A stretch of 64,000 nucleotides of DNA from Labilibaculum euxinicum (GCF_009795715.1 NZ_WTCR01000015.1:62001-126000), one strand, 5' to 3'. Numbered from the stretch's first letter, positions 27,859-37,130 are shown. Numbers and translations: made by a program. Notes: generated by a model not told the origin, from the letters alone.

Positions 27859-28755
27859 ATGTTTAAAACATCTATTAAAATAAGCTGTTTCATTCTTTTT
27901 TTCATGTCATCAGTGCTAACTTTTGGTTGTCAAAATAAGAAACCCTCAGCTGATAAAATACCTGAGATAACTGCGCCACAACAAAAGGAGTTTAAATCGG
28001 TTAAAACTCTGTTTTACAATGTGCCAAGCCCAATTGAAGTGACTGGTATTATCAAAAAAATGAACCTTCCTTATCAACCCGATTTAATGAATCCGGTTTC
28101 CAATGCAGATAATTATTTATCACAAGCAGATGTGGCTATCAACATTGGTATTTACGGTGCGGATTTAAGTTACATTCGGATTTATGAACAGTTTCAGGAT
28201 GCGGCAAGATATTTAGCCGTAATCAAGAAATTTACTCGCGATTTGGGAATTCCTGAAGAGCAGGAGAGAATTACTGCCCGAAGAATGGAAGAGAATATTG
28301 AAAACCAAGATTCTTTGCTTCAGATTATTACCGAAACTTTTACAAAATCGGACAGTTATCTGAAAGAAAATCAAAGGGGTGGTGTTGCTGCTTTAATTGT
28401 TTTTGGTGGATGGATTGAAACCCTGTATCTGGCAACAAATATTGTTGATTTAAAAAATCCTCAAAAGGAAATGGTCAACTTAATTTCACAGCAAAAACAT
28501 TCTGTAAAAAACTTAATTGGTTTACTAAATCAATATAGAGATAACTATAAAATAAATCAGATTCTGCCGGATTTAAAGAAACTGGATGCAAAATTTCAGG
28601 AAATATCACAGACTAAATCTTCTGCTTCGAGCATTAAAACCAAAGACGGCAAAACAGTTATAAAAAATCAGGTTACTCTAACTGCTTCGAACGAAACAAT
28701 CAGAGAAATAAAAGAAATTAACAGCAAAATAAGAGAAACGATTACCGAATTATAG
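27859..28755 (+). CDS. Putative lipoprotein of unknown function
   Basis: 298 residues. A signal peptide with a lipobox-like LTFGC (Cys near residue 24) suggests membrane anchoring. The mature protein is mostly helical, with PSPIEVTGIIKKMNLPYQPDLMNP near the start and a Gly-rich hydrophobic segment GGVAALIVFGGWIETLYLA in the middle. The C-terminus is charged and coiled (about 230-298). I do not recognise a named domain. The next gene follows closely, so they may be an operon with a shared envelope role. Confidence 0.7.
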   Translation: MFKTSIKISCFILFFMSSVLTFGCQNKKPSADKIPEITAPQQKEFKSVKTLFYNVPSPIEVTGIIKKMNLPYQPDLMNPVSNADNYLSQADVAINIGIYGADLSYIRIYEQFQDAARYLAVIKKFTRDLGIPEEQERITARRMEENIENQDSLLQIITETFTKSDSYLKENQRGGVAALIVFGGWIETLYLATNIVDLKNPQKEMVNLISQQKHSVKNLIGLLNQYRDNYKINQILPDLKKLDAKFQEISQTKSSASSIKTKDGKTVIKNQVTLTASNETIREIKEINSKIRETITEL

Positions 28756-28781
28756 GATTGGGGAGCACTAAAACGATTGGG

Positions 28782-29240
28782 ATGAAAACGACTATAAAAA
28801 CCATATTATTTATTTTTTACTTATTCGCGTTGCCAAATATTGTGCTTGCGCAGTGTAACGAATACACCAAAAAGGAATGCATTCCGAAACTTACGCCTTA
28901 TACGTTTAACGGGCAATTAAATAATGCGGTGTTATCGGAAGGTGAAACTGCTGAATTGCAACTGACTTTTTATAAGGATCAGGAATATCGAATTCTGGTT
29001 GAAGGAGAAGAGAGCCTTGGTAAAATTCAATTTCAGCTTTTTGATACTGATTACAACTTATTGTATGATAATGCTGATGAAGATCACACAAACCTGTGGG
29101 ATTTTATGGTTGAGAGTACTGATGATTTTGTAATTCGTGTTCTAGTCCCCGAAGATCAAAAAAAGGAGCGGATTGAAAGTGGCTGCGTTTCAATTTTAGT
29201 TGGCTTTAGAGCTTTTGGATCGAGAACCATTTTTAAATGA
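28782..29240 (+). CDS. Small secreted protein of unknown function
   Basis: 152 residues from the ATG at 28782; a TTG at 28758 would add eight residues ahead of the signal peptide and is less likely. The signal peptide ends near VLAQ. The mature part has three cysteines (QCNEYTKKEC, then SGC near the end) and a beta-rich body with GETAELQLTFYKDQEYRI, resembling small periplasmic beta-sandwich proteins. It lies 26 bp behind the lipoprotein gene and ends before a bidirectional terminator. The function is not known. Confidence 0.7.
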   Translation: MKTTIKTILFIFYLFALPNIVLAQCNEYTKKECIPKLTPYTFNGQLNNAVLSEGETAELQLTFYKDQEYRILVEGEESLGKIQFQLFDTDYNLLYDNADEDHTNLWDFMVESTDDFVIRVLVPEDQKKERIESGCVSILVGFRAFGSRTIFK

Positions 29241-29268
29241 TCATTTTCTGAGTCGAAACCTACGAAAC

Positions 29269-29301
29269 AAAAAAACCATCCCGCAAAGGATGGTTTTTTT
29301 T
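29269..29301. terminator. Bidirectional terminator between convergent genes
   Basis: Stem aaaaaccatcc / ggatggttttt with loop cgcaaa, A-run on the left and T-run on the right. Confidence 0.9.
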
Positions 29302-29321
29302 CATTTCTGTAGTTTCAGTAA

Positions 29322-30209
29322 TTATTTCATCAAAAATTTAGCTGAACCAATATGGTTTCCTTCAGCGAAAACATCCACTTTATATTCTCCTTCAATAAGA
29401 CTTCCATCATTATCCCAGAATACAGCAACATCAAGCTGCTCCCCTTCGTAATCAATCTCTCGCGTTGCAGAATAGCTAAGTTTAGTATTCTCAAAATCGA
29501 ATAAAAGATTTTCCGGATTACCCAAAACAACTTCATCAGGTCGGGTAATGCGCACAAATATTGCTTTAGCCCCGGTTGATGCAGTTACATTCTTTTGAAT
29601 CGTAAAATTGGTGACCAGTTTTTCCGTTTTGGAAATCTTTTTCACCTCTTTGCCTTTTCTATTTATAGGAGAACAAGCAAGATCTACTAATGAAAGAGTA
29701 GCCGCCTTACTAATTACCTCTTTCATTGTTTCAGTTGATTCCTCGAGCTTGGTGTTTCGGTCTTTAACCCAATCGATCTGCTTTTTAACTCTTACATTTT
29801 CAGCTGTAAGCAATTGATTGCGTGTATTTAGAGAGTCAATTTGAACAATGTAATCTCTCAATACTCCTTTTAAAGTTCCTAACTCTTTTTTGTATTTATT
29901 AATTTCGAAATAAGAATTGTTTCGAAATACTTTCATTCGATCCAAAAGTTCATTTATCTTTTCCTGTTCCATTTTCAGCTGAACATTCAAGGTATCGTTA
30001 CTCGTTTGCAGAGAATCGTAATCCTGTGAAAGTAATTTCAATTCGTTTTCCAAACTTATTTTCTCGGTAGTAATTTCGGATATATAGCGCTTATTATCTC
30101 TATGTTCCATATAATACATAACCGCTAAAATCACAAGAATTACCCCTAAAGTTGACAATACCCCAATATAAATGTTGTCTTTTTTACTTTTACCTTTAAT
30201 CTCTGCCAT
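29322..30209 (-). CDS. Single-pass membrane protein with coiled coil
   Basis: 295 residues. A short basic cytoplasmic start is followed by one membrane helix (IYIGVLSTLGVILVILAVMY, about residues 13-32). A long coiled coil runs from about 40 to 185 with regular Leu/Ile heptads. The C-terminal domain (about 190-295) is beta-rich, with FVRITRPDEVVLG and a final GSAKFLMK. I recall similar proteins across Bacteroidota with no assigned role. The topology suggests an envelope scaffold. A TAAATTTG box on the minus strand (30242-30235) gives a likely -7 element 26 nt before the ATG. Confidence 0.75.
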   Translation of the reverse strand: MAEIKGKSKKDNIYIGVLSTLGVILVILAVMYYMEHRDNKRYISEITTEKISLENELKLLSQDYDSLQTSNDTLNVQLKMEQEKINELLDRMKVFRNNSYFEINKYKKELGTLKGVLRDYIVQIDSLNTRNQLLTAENVRVKKQIDWVKDRNTKLEESTETMKEVISKAATLSLVDLACSPINRKGKEVKKISKTEKLVTNFTIQKNVTASTGAKAIFVRITRPDEVVLGNPENLLFDFENTKLSYSATREIDYEGEQLDVAVFWDNDGSLIEGEYKVDVFAEGNHIGSAKFLMK

Positions 30210-30234
30210 AAAAACTCTACTTAATTAATTCGAA

Positions 30235-30242
30235 CAAATTTA
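30235..30242 (-). promoter_or_regulatory. Promoter -7 element for the coiled-coil membrane protein
   Basis: The minus strand reads TAAATTTG, a full match to TAnnTTTG. A TTG lies 25 nt upstream, slightly too far for the consensus. Confidence 0.4.
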
Positions 30243-30399
30243 CTTATCTTTTTTTTAATTGTATTCTCAAATTCATATTTGTTTGAGCACATGATGCTCA
30301 TCAATAATGAATAGAATCAATACATTGTAAAACCAAATACAATTGTCAATTGAACCGCAGCAATAAACAAACCAAATTTCGAAATTCTTAATTTCTAAA

Positions 30400-30446
30400 C
30401 AAAATAACGGAGCTAACATCCTGTTAAAGAATGCGCCCCGTTACCA
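30400..30446 (-). terminator. Terminator after the TonB receptor gene
   Basis: On the minus strand, taacggggc / gctccgtta can form a 9-bp stem with one G-U pair and a long loop, followed by TTTTGTTT. It is 40 bp past the stop. Confidence 0.55.
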
Positions 30447-30485
30447 AACTAACCCTGTGGTTTTTTTTTATTAAGTAGATTTCTT

Positions 30486-32933
30486 CTACAGGATGTTACC
30501 CAATTTCACACCAAAATAAATTGTTCTTGGATTTAAAGGACCATATACGTAACCTGCATCACGGGACGGGCCAAAATCAAAATCATCCTGAAAAGAATTA
30601 AAAATATTCTTCATCCCCAAATCAAACTGTAACTTCACATCACTGCCTAAATCGAAATGGTAAGCAAAGTTGATTCCCAAATCCATAAAACGATCTGATT
30701 TCACTAAACTTTCCTGAATCTCATTTCCATATTTATCATCTCCTCCACTTAAGTGAATCAAATTCATTGGTCCGGTATATGATCCTGATAATGTAGCAGT
30801 AAACTCATGAAGAGGTTTCCAGTTCATTGCAAAATAACCATACTGCTCTGGTGTTCTTAAAATATCATCAGTAGTAGTATTGGCTGTATCCTCATCCTCT
30901 CCCTGATCAACAGCATCATCGTATTTACTGGATTGCAATGTTAGTCCCATTTGGAAATCCAACTTATAGGATGGGGCCAGTTTACATTCAAAATTTACCC
31001 CCCGAACAACCGCTCCATTGGCATTTTTTCGAAGCATAACCATGTTTCCTGTCGCATCTACCTCACTAAATTCGTTAAAGAAAGGATCGATTAACTGAGT
31101 ATTAAAACCCTCTGCAAGAAAATAGGTCTGCATTTTACCAAAGGCTTTGGTGTAATCCCAGGATACAGTATAACTGTTTGATTTCTCTTCTGTTAAATCG
31201 TCAGCCAATTCGTGTGTGATTCTTCTGGCCGTTGAAGCTTCAATGTGTAAATCTTCATCGAAAATTTGCGGAGCTCTAAAACCTCTTGCATAACTAACCC
31301 GCAATTGCGAACCTTTAAAGATATCGAATAACACGTTAGCTCTGGGACTAAATACTGTATTTGAATAATTGGAATTTTCCGCAGAATTTTTAATTTCATA
31401 GGAATCCATTCTTACACCCAATAGAAATTTTACAGCTCCTAAATCCCATTTACTTTGAGCAAATGCACCTATAGTATTTGATGTTTGATCGGCAATTTTG
31501 GTTGTTTTAACAAATTCATTATTTGTAAAATCATAATACCCCAATTTATCATCTTTCAGACTGTTGTAAACATTCTCCAATCCAAGAGTGATATCTGCAG
31601 GAGCGAAAAATAAATTATCAAACTTTGTAAAGAATTGCACTCCGGCAGAAACAGCCAAATCATCGGTTTGACCATAAGCACCATAATCAGGAATTGGTGT
31701 AGATAATTTCGCACCATTTTCGTCATAAATAGTGGCAGCTCCATAGTAACTATCCCTATCGATACTTTGTCCCGAAGCATAAACAGACAATTTACTGATG
31801 CGATCCTGATTAAGATATTGATCCCAGGCCAAACTTCCTGAATTAATACGATGACTTACTTCTTCGGCAACAGTAGCTTCATGAGCCTTTAAATTTAGCT
31901 GATCTCCGCCCCTTCGGTACTCATCAACTACATGATATTCCAAAGTCAATTTGGCTAAATCTGAAAGACGATGATAAGCACGTAAACCGACACTTATATT
32001 TTTCAATTTAACCATATCGGAATAACCATCCTTATTCGCATCCCAATCACCGCGCTCACGGTTCATCCCAAAAATAAACATCCCGCTTTTATGATCTTCA
32101 GAAACAACTGACGCATTAAAATCGGCAGTCATGTCACTGGCAGCATCTCCACCACCATCAACACCAATACCTACAGCTCCATATTTCACTCCTGCTTTAA
32201 AAGTATTGGCAACAGGATCTTTTGTAATGATATTAATTGTACCGGCAATTGCATTCCCTCCAAAAAGAGCTGAACCACCTCCACGTACAATCTCAACACG
32301 CTGAATCATACTTGCCGGAATGTGTTCCAATCCGTATACTCCGGCCAATCCGCTGAAAATAGCTCTGCTGTTAATTAATATCTGCGTATATGGTCCTTCC
32401 AAACCATTCATTCTTACTTGCGAAAAACCACAATTGTTACAATTATTCTCTACACGCAAACCAGGAGAAAAAACCAAACCATCAGCCAGGTTTGCTGATG
32501 ATATTTGCTCCAGCAACTTAGTAGATATAGAATTTACTACAACAGGAGCATCTTTACGTTGAATTCTGTTTCGATCGGCCGTAACCACAACCTGATCCAA
32601 GCCAATAAAATCTTCTGCTATTTTAAATTCAAGAACAGAGTTCTTTCCTCCTTTTAGTTCCAATTCCTTCTTGTCCAATTTGTATCCCACACAAGTAGCA
32701 ATTACATGATAATGCCCCACAGGAACATTCTCGATTACAAATTCGCCGTCGAAATTTGTTACTGCTCCCATGCTCGATCCTTCAAGAGCAACACTGGCAT
32801 AAGGAATGGGTTTGCTGCTGTTACTGTCAATCACTTTGCCTTTTACACTTGAAGTAATATTTTCGGCAGAAACAGAAAATGCCACACTAATTAGCATAGC
32901 AATGCCAATAGTTAGATGAGTTAGTAGTCTCAT
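30486..32933 (-). CDS. TonB-dependent outer-membrane receptor with carboxypeptidase-like domain
   Basis: About 815 residues. A signal peptide (ends near VSAE) precedes a CarboxypepD_reg-like domain (SVKGKVIDSNSSKPIPYASV...NFDGEFVIENVPVG, about 30-110). The plug follows, with LDQVVVTADRNRI as TonB-box region, then RMNGLEGPYTQILINSR, RVEIVRGGGSALFG and GTINIITK, and a 22-strand barrel ending in RTIYFGVKLGNIL. A VENNCNNCGFSQVRM segment gives a CxxC pair in the plug. The substrate is not shown, but the CxxC plug and the adjacent His-rich membrane protein point towards a metal or metal chelate. The ATG at 32933 was chosen over an upstream GTG (32981) because the signal peptide starts there. Confidence 0.9.
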   Translation of the reverse strand: MRLLTHLTIGIAMLISVAFSVSAENITSSVKGKVIDSNSSKPIPYASVALEGSSMGAVTNFDGEFVIENVPVGHYHVIATCVGYKLDKKELELKGGKNSVLEFKIAEDFIGLDQVVVTADRNRIQRKDAPVVVNSISTKLLEQISSANLADGLVFSPGLRVENNCNNCGFSQVRMNGLEGPYTQILINSRAIFSGLAGVYGLEHIPASMIQRVEIVRGGGSALFGGNAIAGTINIITKDPVANTFKAGVKYGAVGIGVDGGGDAASDMTADFNASVVSEDHKSGMFIFGMNRERGDWDANKDGYSDMVKLKNISVGLRAYHRLSDLAKLTLEYHVVDEYRRGGDQLNLKAHEATVAEEVSHRINSGSLAWDQYLNQDRISKLSVYASGQSIDRDSYYGAATIYDENGAKLSTPIPDYGAYGQTDDLAVSAGVQFFTKFDNLFFAPADITLGLENVYNSLKDDKLGYYDFTNNEFVKTTKIADQTSNTIGAFAQSKWDLGAVKFLLGVRMDSYEIKNSAENSNYSNTVFSPRANVLFDIFKGSQLRVSYARGFRAPQIFDEDLHIEASTARRITHELADDLTEEKSNSYTVSWDYTKAFGKMQTYFLAEGFNTQLIDPFFNEFSEVDATGNMVMLRKNANGAVVRGVNFECKLAPSYKLDFQMGLTLQSSKYDDAVDQGEDEDTANTTTDDILRTPEQYGYFAMNWKPLHEFTATLSGSYTGPMNLIHLSGGDDKYGNEIQESLVKSDRFMDLGINFAYHFDLGSDVKLQFDLGMKNIFNSFQDDFDFGPSRDAGYVYGPLNPRTIYFGVKLGNIL

Positions 32934-33065
32934 TATAAGGTATATTTTTTTGATGTTTGTATTTATTGATATACACAACACTCCCTCATACTATCAAACA
33001 GTATCAGGAAACAGTTACATACTCAAATTTTAAATGGACCTTTTCAGGTAATAATAATAAAGGTG

Positions 33066-33431
33066 TTACTGGAAAACAGGCGGAGCCCTGTTGTCAAGAA
33101 GAGAACTTATAATTCCTTTCTTAATAAAAAGGTGGTAAACATTACTAATTTCATAAGATTTTCCTATTAATGCAGCTATAAATAAAACTGAACCGAGCAA
33201 GAACAGGAAACTCGTAAATTGCTGCAGTGAAAAACATTCATGAGAAGAATGATGATGATTTGCTGTTCCGTTAGAACTCCCTGGTTTTTGATAGGGATGA
33301 GCATGAACGATTAAAGTTCCATCAACTTGTCTATGAACGTGCCAATTAAAAACAGCATTACCCGCCAACAAAATCATTGCCGGGAGCAGTATACTTACAA
33401 TCGCTATTTTTATTTTTCGAAAACCGTTCAT
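33066..33431 (-). CDS. His-rich small membrane protein, candidate metal-handling factor
   Basis: 121 residues. An N-terminal signal-anchor (residues 7-27) is followed by a His-rich loop: HVHRQVDGTLIVHAHPY and NHHHSSHECF, about ten His and one Cys in 45 residues. A second membrane segment (about 72-92) precedes a basic tail ending RAPPVFQ. The loop should face the periplasm and could bind Zn, Cu or Ni. The ending with RAPP recalls small copper-associated membrane proteins (DUF2946-like) in proteobacteria, but this is only a resemblance. The TonB receptor lies 130 bp downstream on the same strand, suggesting a shared metal-uptake job. Confidence 0.7.
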   Translation of the reverse strand: MNGFRKIKIAIVSILLPAMILLAGNAVFNWHVHRQVDGTLIVHAHPYQKPGSSNGTANHHHSSHECFSLQQFTSFLFLLGSVLFIAALIGKSYEISNVYHLFIKKGIISSLLDNRAPPVFQ

Positions 33432-33492
33432 TACCGAATTAAATTGGCATTAACATTACGGCTCAAAAGTAGAAAGTCGGGATTCGTTTAAC

Positions 33493-33512
33493 AATACCTA
33501 TATGTTGGTATT
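33493..33512 (-). promoter_or_regulatory. Inverted repeat upstream of the His-rich gene
   Basis: aatacc, 8-nt spacer, ggtatt. It lies 60 bp before the ATG of the His-rich membrane protein, between it and the upstream gene, where a metal-responsive repressor could bind. This is inference from position only. Confidence 0.35.
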
Positions 33513-33529
33513 CATTGACTCCAACCATG

Positions 33530-34858
33530 TTACTTAACATGTTTTTCATTAAGGCGATTGAAATACTCCTTTATTACATCTTCAGAAGCAACCAAATCGG
33601 AGTCCAAAACAGGCTTAGATTTTCTGATTCGGGAAATATAATCTTCTTTGGAGCAAACCATCTCATTCTGATACAAATACCAAAACTGAACGTGAACCCA
33701 CAAATCATTTCCGGGTCCAAATTGAGCGCGTAATTCGTAAGCTTTTTCTGTAAGCTCCTCTATTTCTGAACCAAACCGGTAAAACATATTTTTAAAAGGA
33801 ACCGGGTGCACACCGGTTTGCTTTGCCTCATCAAAACGGTAATCTCCAAATTCGATTAACTGCTGTATTTCTGTTTTCCCTTCAAATTGTGCATCGATAA
33901 CCGGCATTGATGAAATTTGCTTTTGCAATTGAGACAAAGAAATGGAAAGCTTATTTTCAACAACTTTGGCAAAATCCGTAAGGTGATTTTTCAAAGAATT
34001 ATTCGATGTGGTCGCTACTAATTCTGAGCTGATGATATCATCTTCATTAAATTCATTCTCCCATTTCACAATTCGGTTTATTTCCTGAAGAATCATTCTA
34101 ACAAATTGCCTGTTATCCGATTGTGAATCGCAAACAATCATAAAATAATCCTGATATCTAACCATTATTATCAAAACCCCATCCAGACTAAACTTCAGAC
34201 TTCGTTTTAAGAATAAGCCTTTTTTATGCAAACAGAACCTGATTTCGGTCTTAGTCTTTGCTTTATTTATCGCTGAAAAGGAAAGCAAAGATTGATAGGA
34301 AATGGCATACGTTTTAGAATTTGCATCTACTTTATCGCAGCATACAATTTCAGAGTTGCTTTTAATCTCAGTTGTAACATGATTTAGAATTACAGCTCCT
34401 TGTTGAACTGCACTTTTCAGTAAAGAAAGCAACAAGCGATTTGTTGAAATCTTAAATTCTTTATCGATGTGAACAGCATCAGCGGTTTCGGCAGTAAGAG
34501 CCGGCTCATATTTTGAAATGTCCTTATCGCGAATACTTCCCGAAAATATTTTTTCCCATTTTGAAATGTTTCGTTTTACATTCAGATATTCATCTGGCAA
34601 AATTAAATGAGGAAAGCGGTTGCGAAAAGCAAGAACCAATGGATGTGTACTTTCCGAAGTATCAACAATAGGGTGCAAAGATTCTTGAAAATCATTTTCG
34701 GTTAAAATGGCGCATTTATATCCGTTAACAGTCGCCAAAAGAGCAAACAGAACTTCCTTTATACCAACACTTAGTATCACAAAATCGAATTGAGTATTTG
34801 CCGCTGTTTCAAGAAATTTATCTCTTTTTAACACGGAATATTGTAAGGAGTCCTCCAT
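33530..34858 (-). CDS. Degenerate GlpD-like (glycerol-3-phosphate dehydrogenase family) protein
   Basis: 442 residues. The layout follows FAD-dependent GlpD. An N-terminal strand is followed by the dinucleotide-fold region (FDFVILSVGIKEVLFALLA, about 24-42). The LLLSLLKSAVQQGAVILNHV block matches GlpD's LTLDVLKAAVxxGAxxLNYV. The C-terminal cap ends FWYLYQNEMVCSKEDYISR, like the DAO-C domain. The FAD-binding GxGxxG is lost (SVGIKE), and the following DFxxGTSSRSTKLIHGG loop is not recognisable. It is therefore unlikely to be a normal flavoenzyme, although the ORF is intact. It may have a new structural role; the identification rests on pattern and should be tested by structure prediction. Confidence 0.6.
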   Translation of the reverse strand: MEDSLQYSVLKRDKFLETAANTQFDFVILSVGIKEVLFALLATVNGYKCAILTENDFQESLHPIVDTSESTHPLVLAFRNRFPHLILPDEYLNVKRNISKWEKIFSGSIRDKDISKYEPALTAETADAVHIDKEFKISTNRLLLSLLKSAVQQGAVILNHVTTEIKSNSEIVCCDKVDANSKTYAISYQSLLSFSAINKAKTKTEIRFCLHKKGLFLKRSLKFSLDGVLIIMVRYQDYFMIVCDSQSDNRQFVRMILQEINRIVKWENEFNEDDIISSELVATTSNNSLKNHLTDFAKVVENKLSISLSQLQKQISSMPVIDAQFEGKTEIQQLIEFGDYRFDEAKQTGVHPVPFKNMFYRFGSEIEELTEKAYELRAQFGPGNDLWVHVQFWYLYQNEMVCSKEDYISRIRKSKPVLDSDLVASEDVIKEYFNRLNEKHVK

Positions 34859-34895
34859 TTTACTTTTATTAACTTATTTTTGTTTTGAATCTTTG

Positions 34896-34903
34896 TAATT
34901 TTG
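34896..34903 (+). promoter_or_regulatory. Promoter -7 element before the Ig-like lipoprotein gene
   Basis: TAATTTTG, full consensus match, 26 nt before the TTG start at 34930. The -33 TTG is 13 nt away, shorter than usual. Confidence 0.4.
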
Positions 34904-34929
34904 TTGCCTAATAATCAAAAATAATCAAT

Positions 34930-36816
34930 TTGAAAAAGATAGCTTTTTATATCCTTGCGGGATTTGCAATTTCAGCCCTATTATATTCTTGTGCACGAAA
35001 AGGAATGCCTACCGGAGGGCCTCTTGATTACACAGCTCCAAAGGTTACATTGACCAAGCCTCAAAACTACTCAACAAACTTTAAAGGTGGAAAAATAGAA
35101 ATTTTCTTTGATGAATTTGTTCAGCTAAAAGATATAAGTTCAAATTTCACAATTTCTCCACCACTAAAAAAGAAACCTTTGGTGAAATTAAAAGGTCGTT
35201 CTATCTACGTGAAGTTAGAAGAGAAACTTCGTGAAAACACCACCTATACTCTCGATTTTGGAAATGGCATTGCCGATAATAATGAAGGGAATCCTTTGGG
35301 AGAATATCAATTTGTTTTCTCAACAGGTAACCAACTGGATTCATTAAGCATTAAAGGAAAATTAGACAATTCCTTCAATCAATTACCAGTTGAAAAAGCC
35401 ATGGTAATGGCTTACTTAAATACGAATGATTCTGTACCCTTTACAGTAATTCCAAGTTATGTTGCTAAAACCGATTCGGCAGGTTATTTTCAACTGAACA
35501 ATTTAAGCAGCGGAGACTACAAGCTATTTGCAATTGTTGATGGAAACCGCGATTTTCTGTACAATGGCCCCGGCGAAATGATTGGTTTCAGCAATGACAT
35601 TATTACGCCAAAAATGCATACTTACGAACAATTAGACAGCATTAATGCCGACTCCGTTGTAGTAAGACAAATGATGGAAACAGAACCGTCAAATATTTAC
35701 CTTAGAATGTTTGATGAAGAAAATCCTCTTCAATACCTTACCACTTATAAAAGAGATCGCAGAGAACAAATCTATTTTGATTTTAACTCGAAAAGAACTG
35801 ATAGTCTTAAGATTGATTTTATTGATGTTGATGAAAATCCAAATTGGTTTTTGCTTGAAAAAAATAGAACAAACGATACTCTTTCCTATTGGATAACCGA
35901 TTCGACTATTTACCAAAGAGATACTCTTTTGGCGAAACTGGAATATTTGAAAACTGACTCGTTGGGTAAACTTGTAAGCTTTACCGATACAGTTAAATTA
36001 AATTATAAGGCTCCGAAAAAAGCAAAAGCTTCGAGGAATAAAAAGAAACAGGCAAAAATTAAAATTCCTACCTATGGATTTAAATTGAATGCCAGTAGTT
36101 CGCAGGATTTAAACAAAGATGTAATTATTGATTTTAATGAACCTCTAGCCGAAATCAATAAAGACAGTATTCATTTGTATCAACTTCAGGACACAATACT
36201 AATTCCTGTTGATTATAAAATAGAGCAGGATTCTGCTGATATTCTTCGCTATCATGTTAAAATTGACTGGAAAGCAGAAACCCAATATAAGGTTGAGTTT
36301 GATTCAACCGCATTTCGAAATATTTATGGTTTGTACAGCGATAAATACAATGGGAAAATTACAACCCGGGAAGAAGAATATTACGGAAAAATATTATTGA
36401 ATGTATCCAATGTAAAAAAACCACTGATTGTTCAACTATTAAAAAACAACAAAAGTGAAGGGATTGTTCAGGCAAAAAGGATTTATTCCGATCAAACCGT
36501 AATATTCGATTATTTAGCTCCTGACACCTATATCATTAAATTAATTGTTGATGAGAACGACAATGGTAAATGGGACACCGGTAATTACAGAGAAGGTCTT
36601 CAGCCTGAAATGGTTCATTACTTTAGAAAAGAAATTAAAGTCCGTTCGTATTTCGATGTAGAAGATCGTATTTATATTCCGGAAAATGGTCCGGAAATCA
36701 ATTTCAATCAGCATTTAATAGAACTTGAGCAAAAAAGGCAGAAAAAGCTTGAAAAAGCATTACTAAAAGATGCTGAAAAAAATAAAAAGAAAACAAGAAC
36801 CAAAAACAACAATTAG
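34930..36816 (+). CDS. SbsA-type Ig-like domain lipoprotein
   Basis: 628 residues. A TTG start is followed by a signal peptide and lipobox LYSC (Cys near residue 21). The mature start ARKGMPTGGPLDYTAPKV is widely conserved in Bacteroidota. An SbsA/Big_5 Ig-like domain covers about 38-140 (VQLKDISSNFTISPP, YTLDFGNGIADNNEGNPL). A carboxypeptidase-like module follows with NLSSGDYKLFAIVDGN. A second Ig-like unit lies near 385-490. The C-terminal part has LIVDENDNGKWDTGNY, resembling a small calcium-binding loop. The tail is Lys-rich. It is probably on the outer-membrane surface or in the periplasm; the function is unknown. The downstream gene starts 2 bp after the stop. Confidence 0.85.
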   Translation: MKKIAFYILAGFAISALLYSCARKGMPTGGPLDYTAPKVTLTKPQNYSTNFKGGKIEIFFDEFVQLKDISSNFTISPPLKKKPLVKLKGRSIYVKLEEKLRENTTYTLDFGNGIADNNEGNPLGEYQFVFSTGNQLDSLSIKGKLDNSFNQLPVEKAMVMAYLNTNDSVPFTVIPSYVAKTDSAGYFQLNNLSSGDYKLFAIVDGNRDFLYNGPGEMIGFSNDIITPKMHTYEQLDSINADSVVVRQMMETEPSNIYLRMFDEENPLQYLTTYKRDRREQIYFDFNSKRTDSLKIDFIDVDENPNWFLLEKNRTNDTLSYWITDSTIYQRDTLLAKLEYLKTDSLGKLVSFTDTVKLNYKAPKKAKASRNKKKQAKIKIPTYGFKLNASSSQDLNKDVIIDFNEPLAEINKDSIHLYQLQDTILIPVDYKIEQDSADILRYHVKIDWKAETQYKVEFDSTAFRNIYGLYSDKYNGKITTREEEYYGKILLNVSNVKKPLIVQLLKNNKSEGIVQAKRIYSDQTVIFDYLAPDTYIIKLIVDENDNGKWDTGNYREGLQPEMVHYFRKEIKVRSYFDVEDRIYIPENGPEINFNQHLIELEQKRQKKLEKALLKDAEKNKKKTRTKNNN

Positions 36817-36818
36817 AT

Positions 36819-37130
36819 ATGTCAGTACTTCTGGAATTTGCTATTTTCCCAACCGACAAAGGTGATAGCGTAAGCAAACAAGTTAGTCAGGTTATTGAGT
36901 TGATCCGCGAAAGCGGGATTAGCTACCAGTTAACTGCAATGGGAACTTTGATTGAGACTGATGCGTTACCGGAAGCTTTAGCGCTTGTAAACCGCTGTTA
37001 TGATCTTTTAGCGGAAGATTCAGAACGTGTTTATACTACTATAACGATCGATATTCAGAAGAACAAACACAATCGCTTAAAAACCAAAGTAGAAGCAATC
37101 GAAAATAAGATTGGCAAGGTTAATAAGTAA
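36819..37130 (+). CDS. MTH1187/YkoF-family thiamine-binding protein
   Basis: 103 residues with the ferredoxin-like MTH1187 fold: EFAIFPTDKGDSVSKQVSQVIELIRESGI, YQLTAMGTLIET, and a final TTITIDIQKNKHNRL. Members bind thiamine or related compounds and are usually tetrameric. It sits 2 bp behind the Ig-like lipoprotein gene, so the two are translated together, although no functional link is obvious. No thi genes are nearby. Confidence 0.85.
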   Translation: MSVLLEFAIFPTDKGDSVSKQVSQVIELIRESGISYQLTAMGTLIETDALPEALALVNRCYDLLAEDSERVYTTITIDIQKNKHNRLKTKVEAIENKIGKVNK

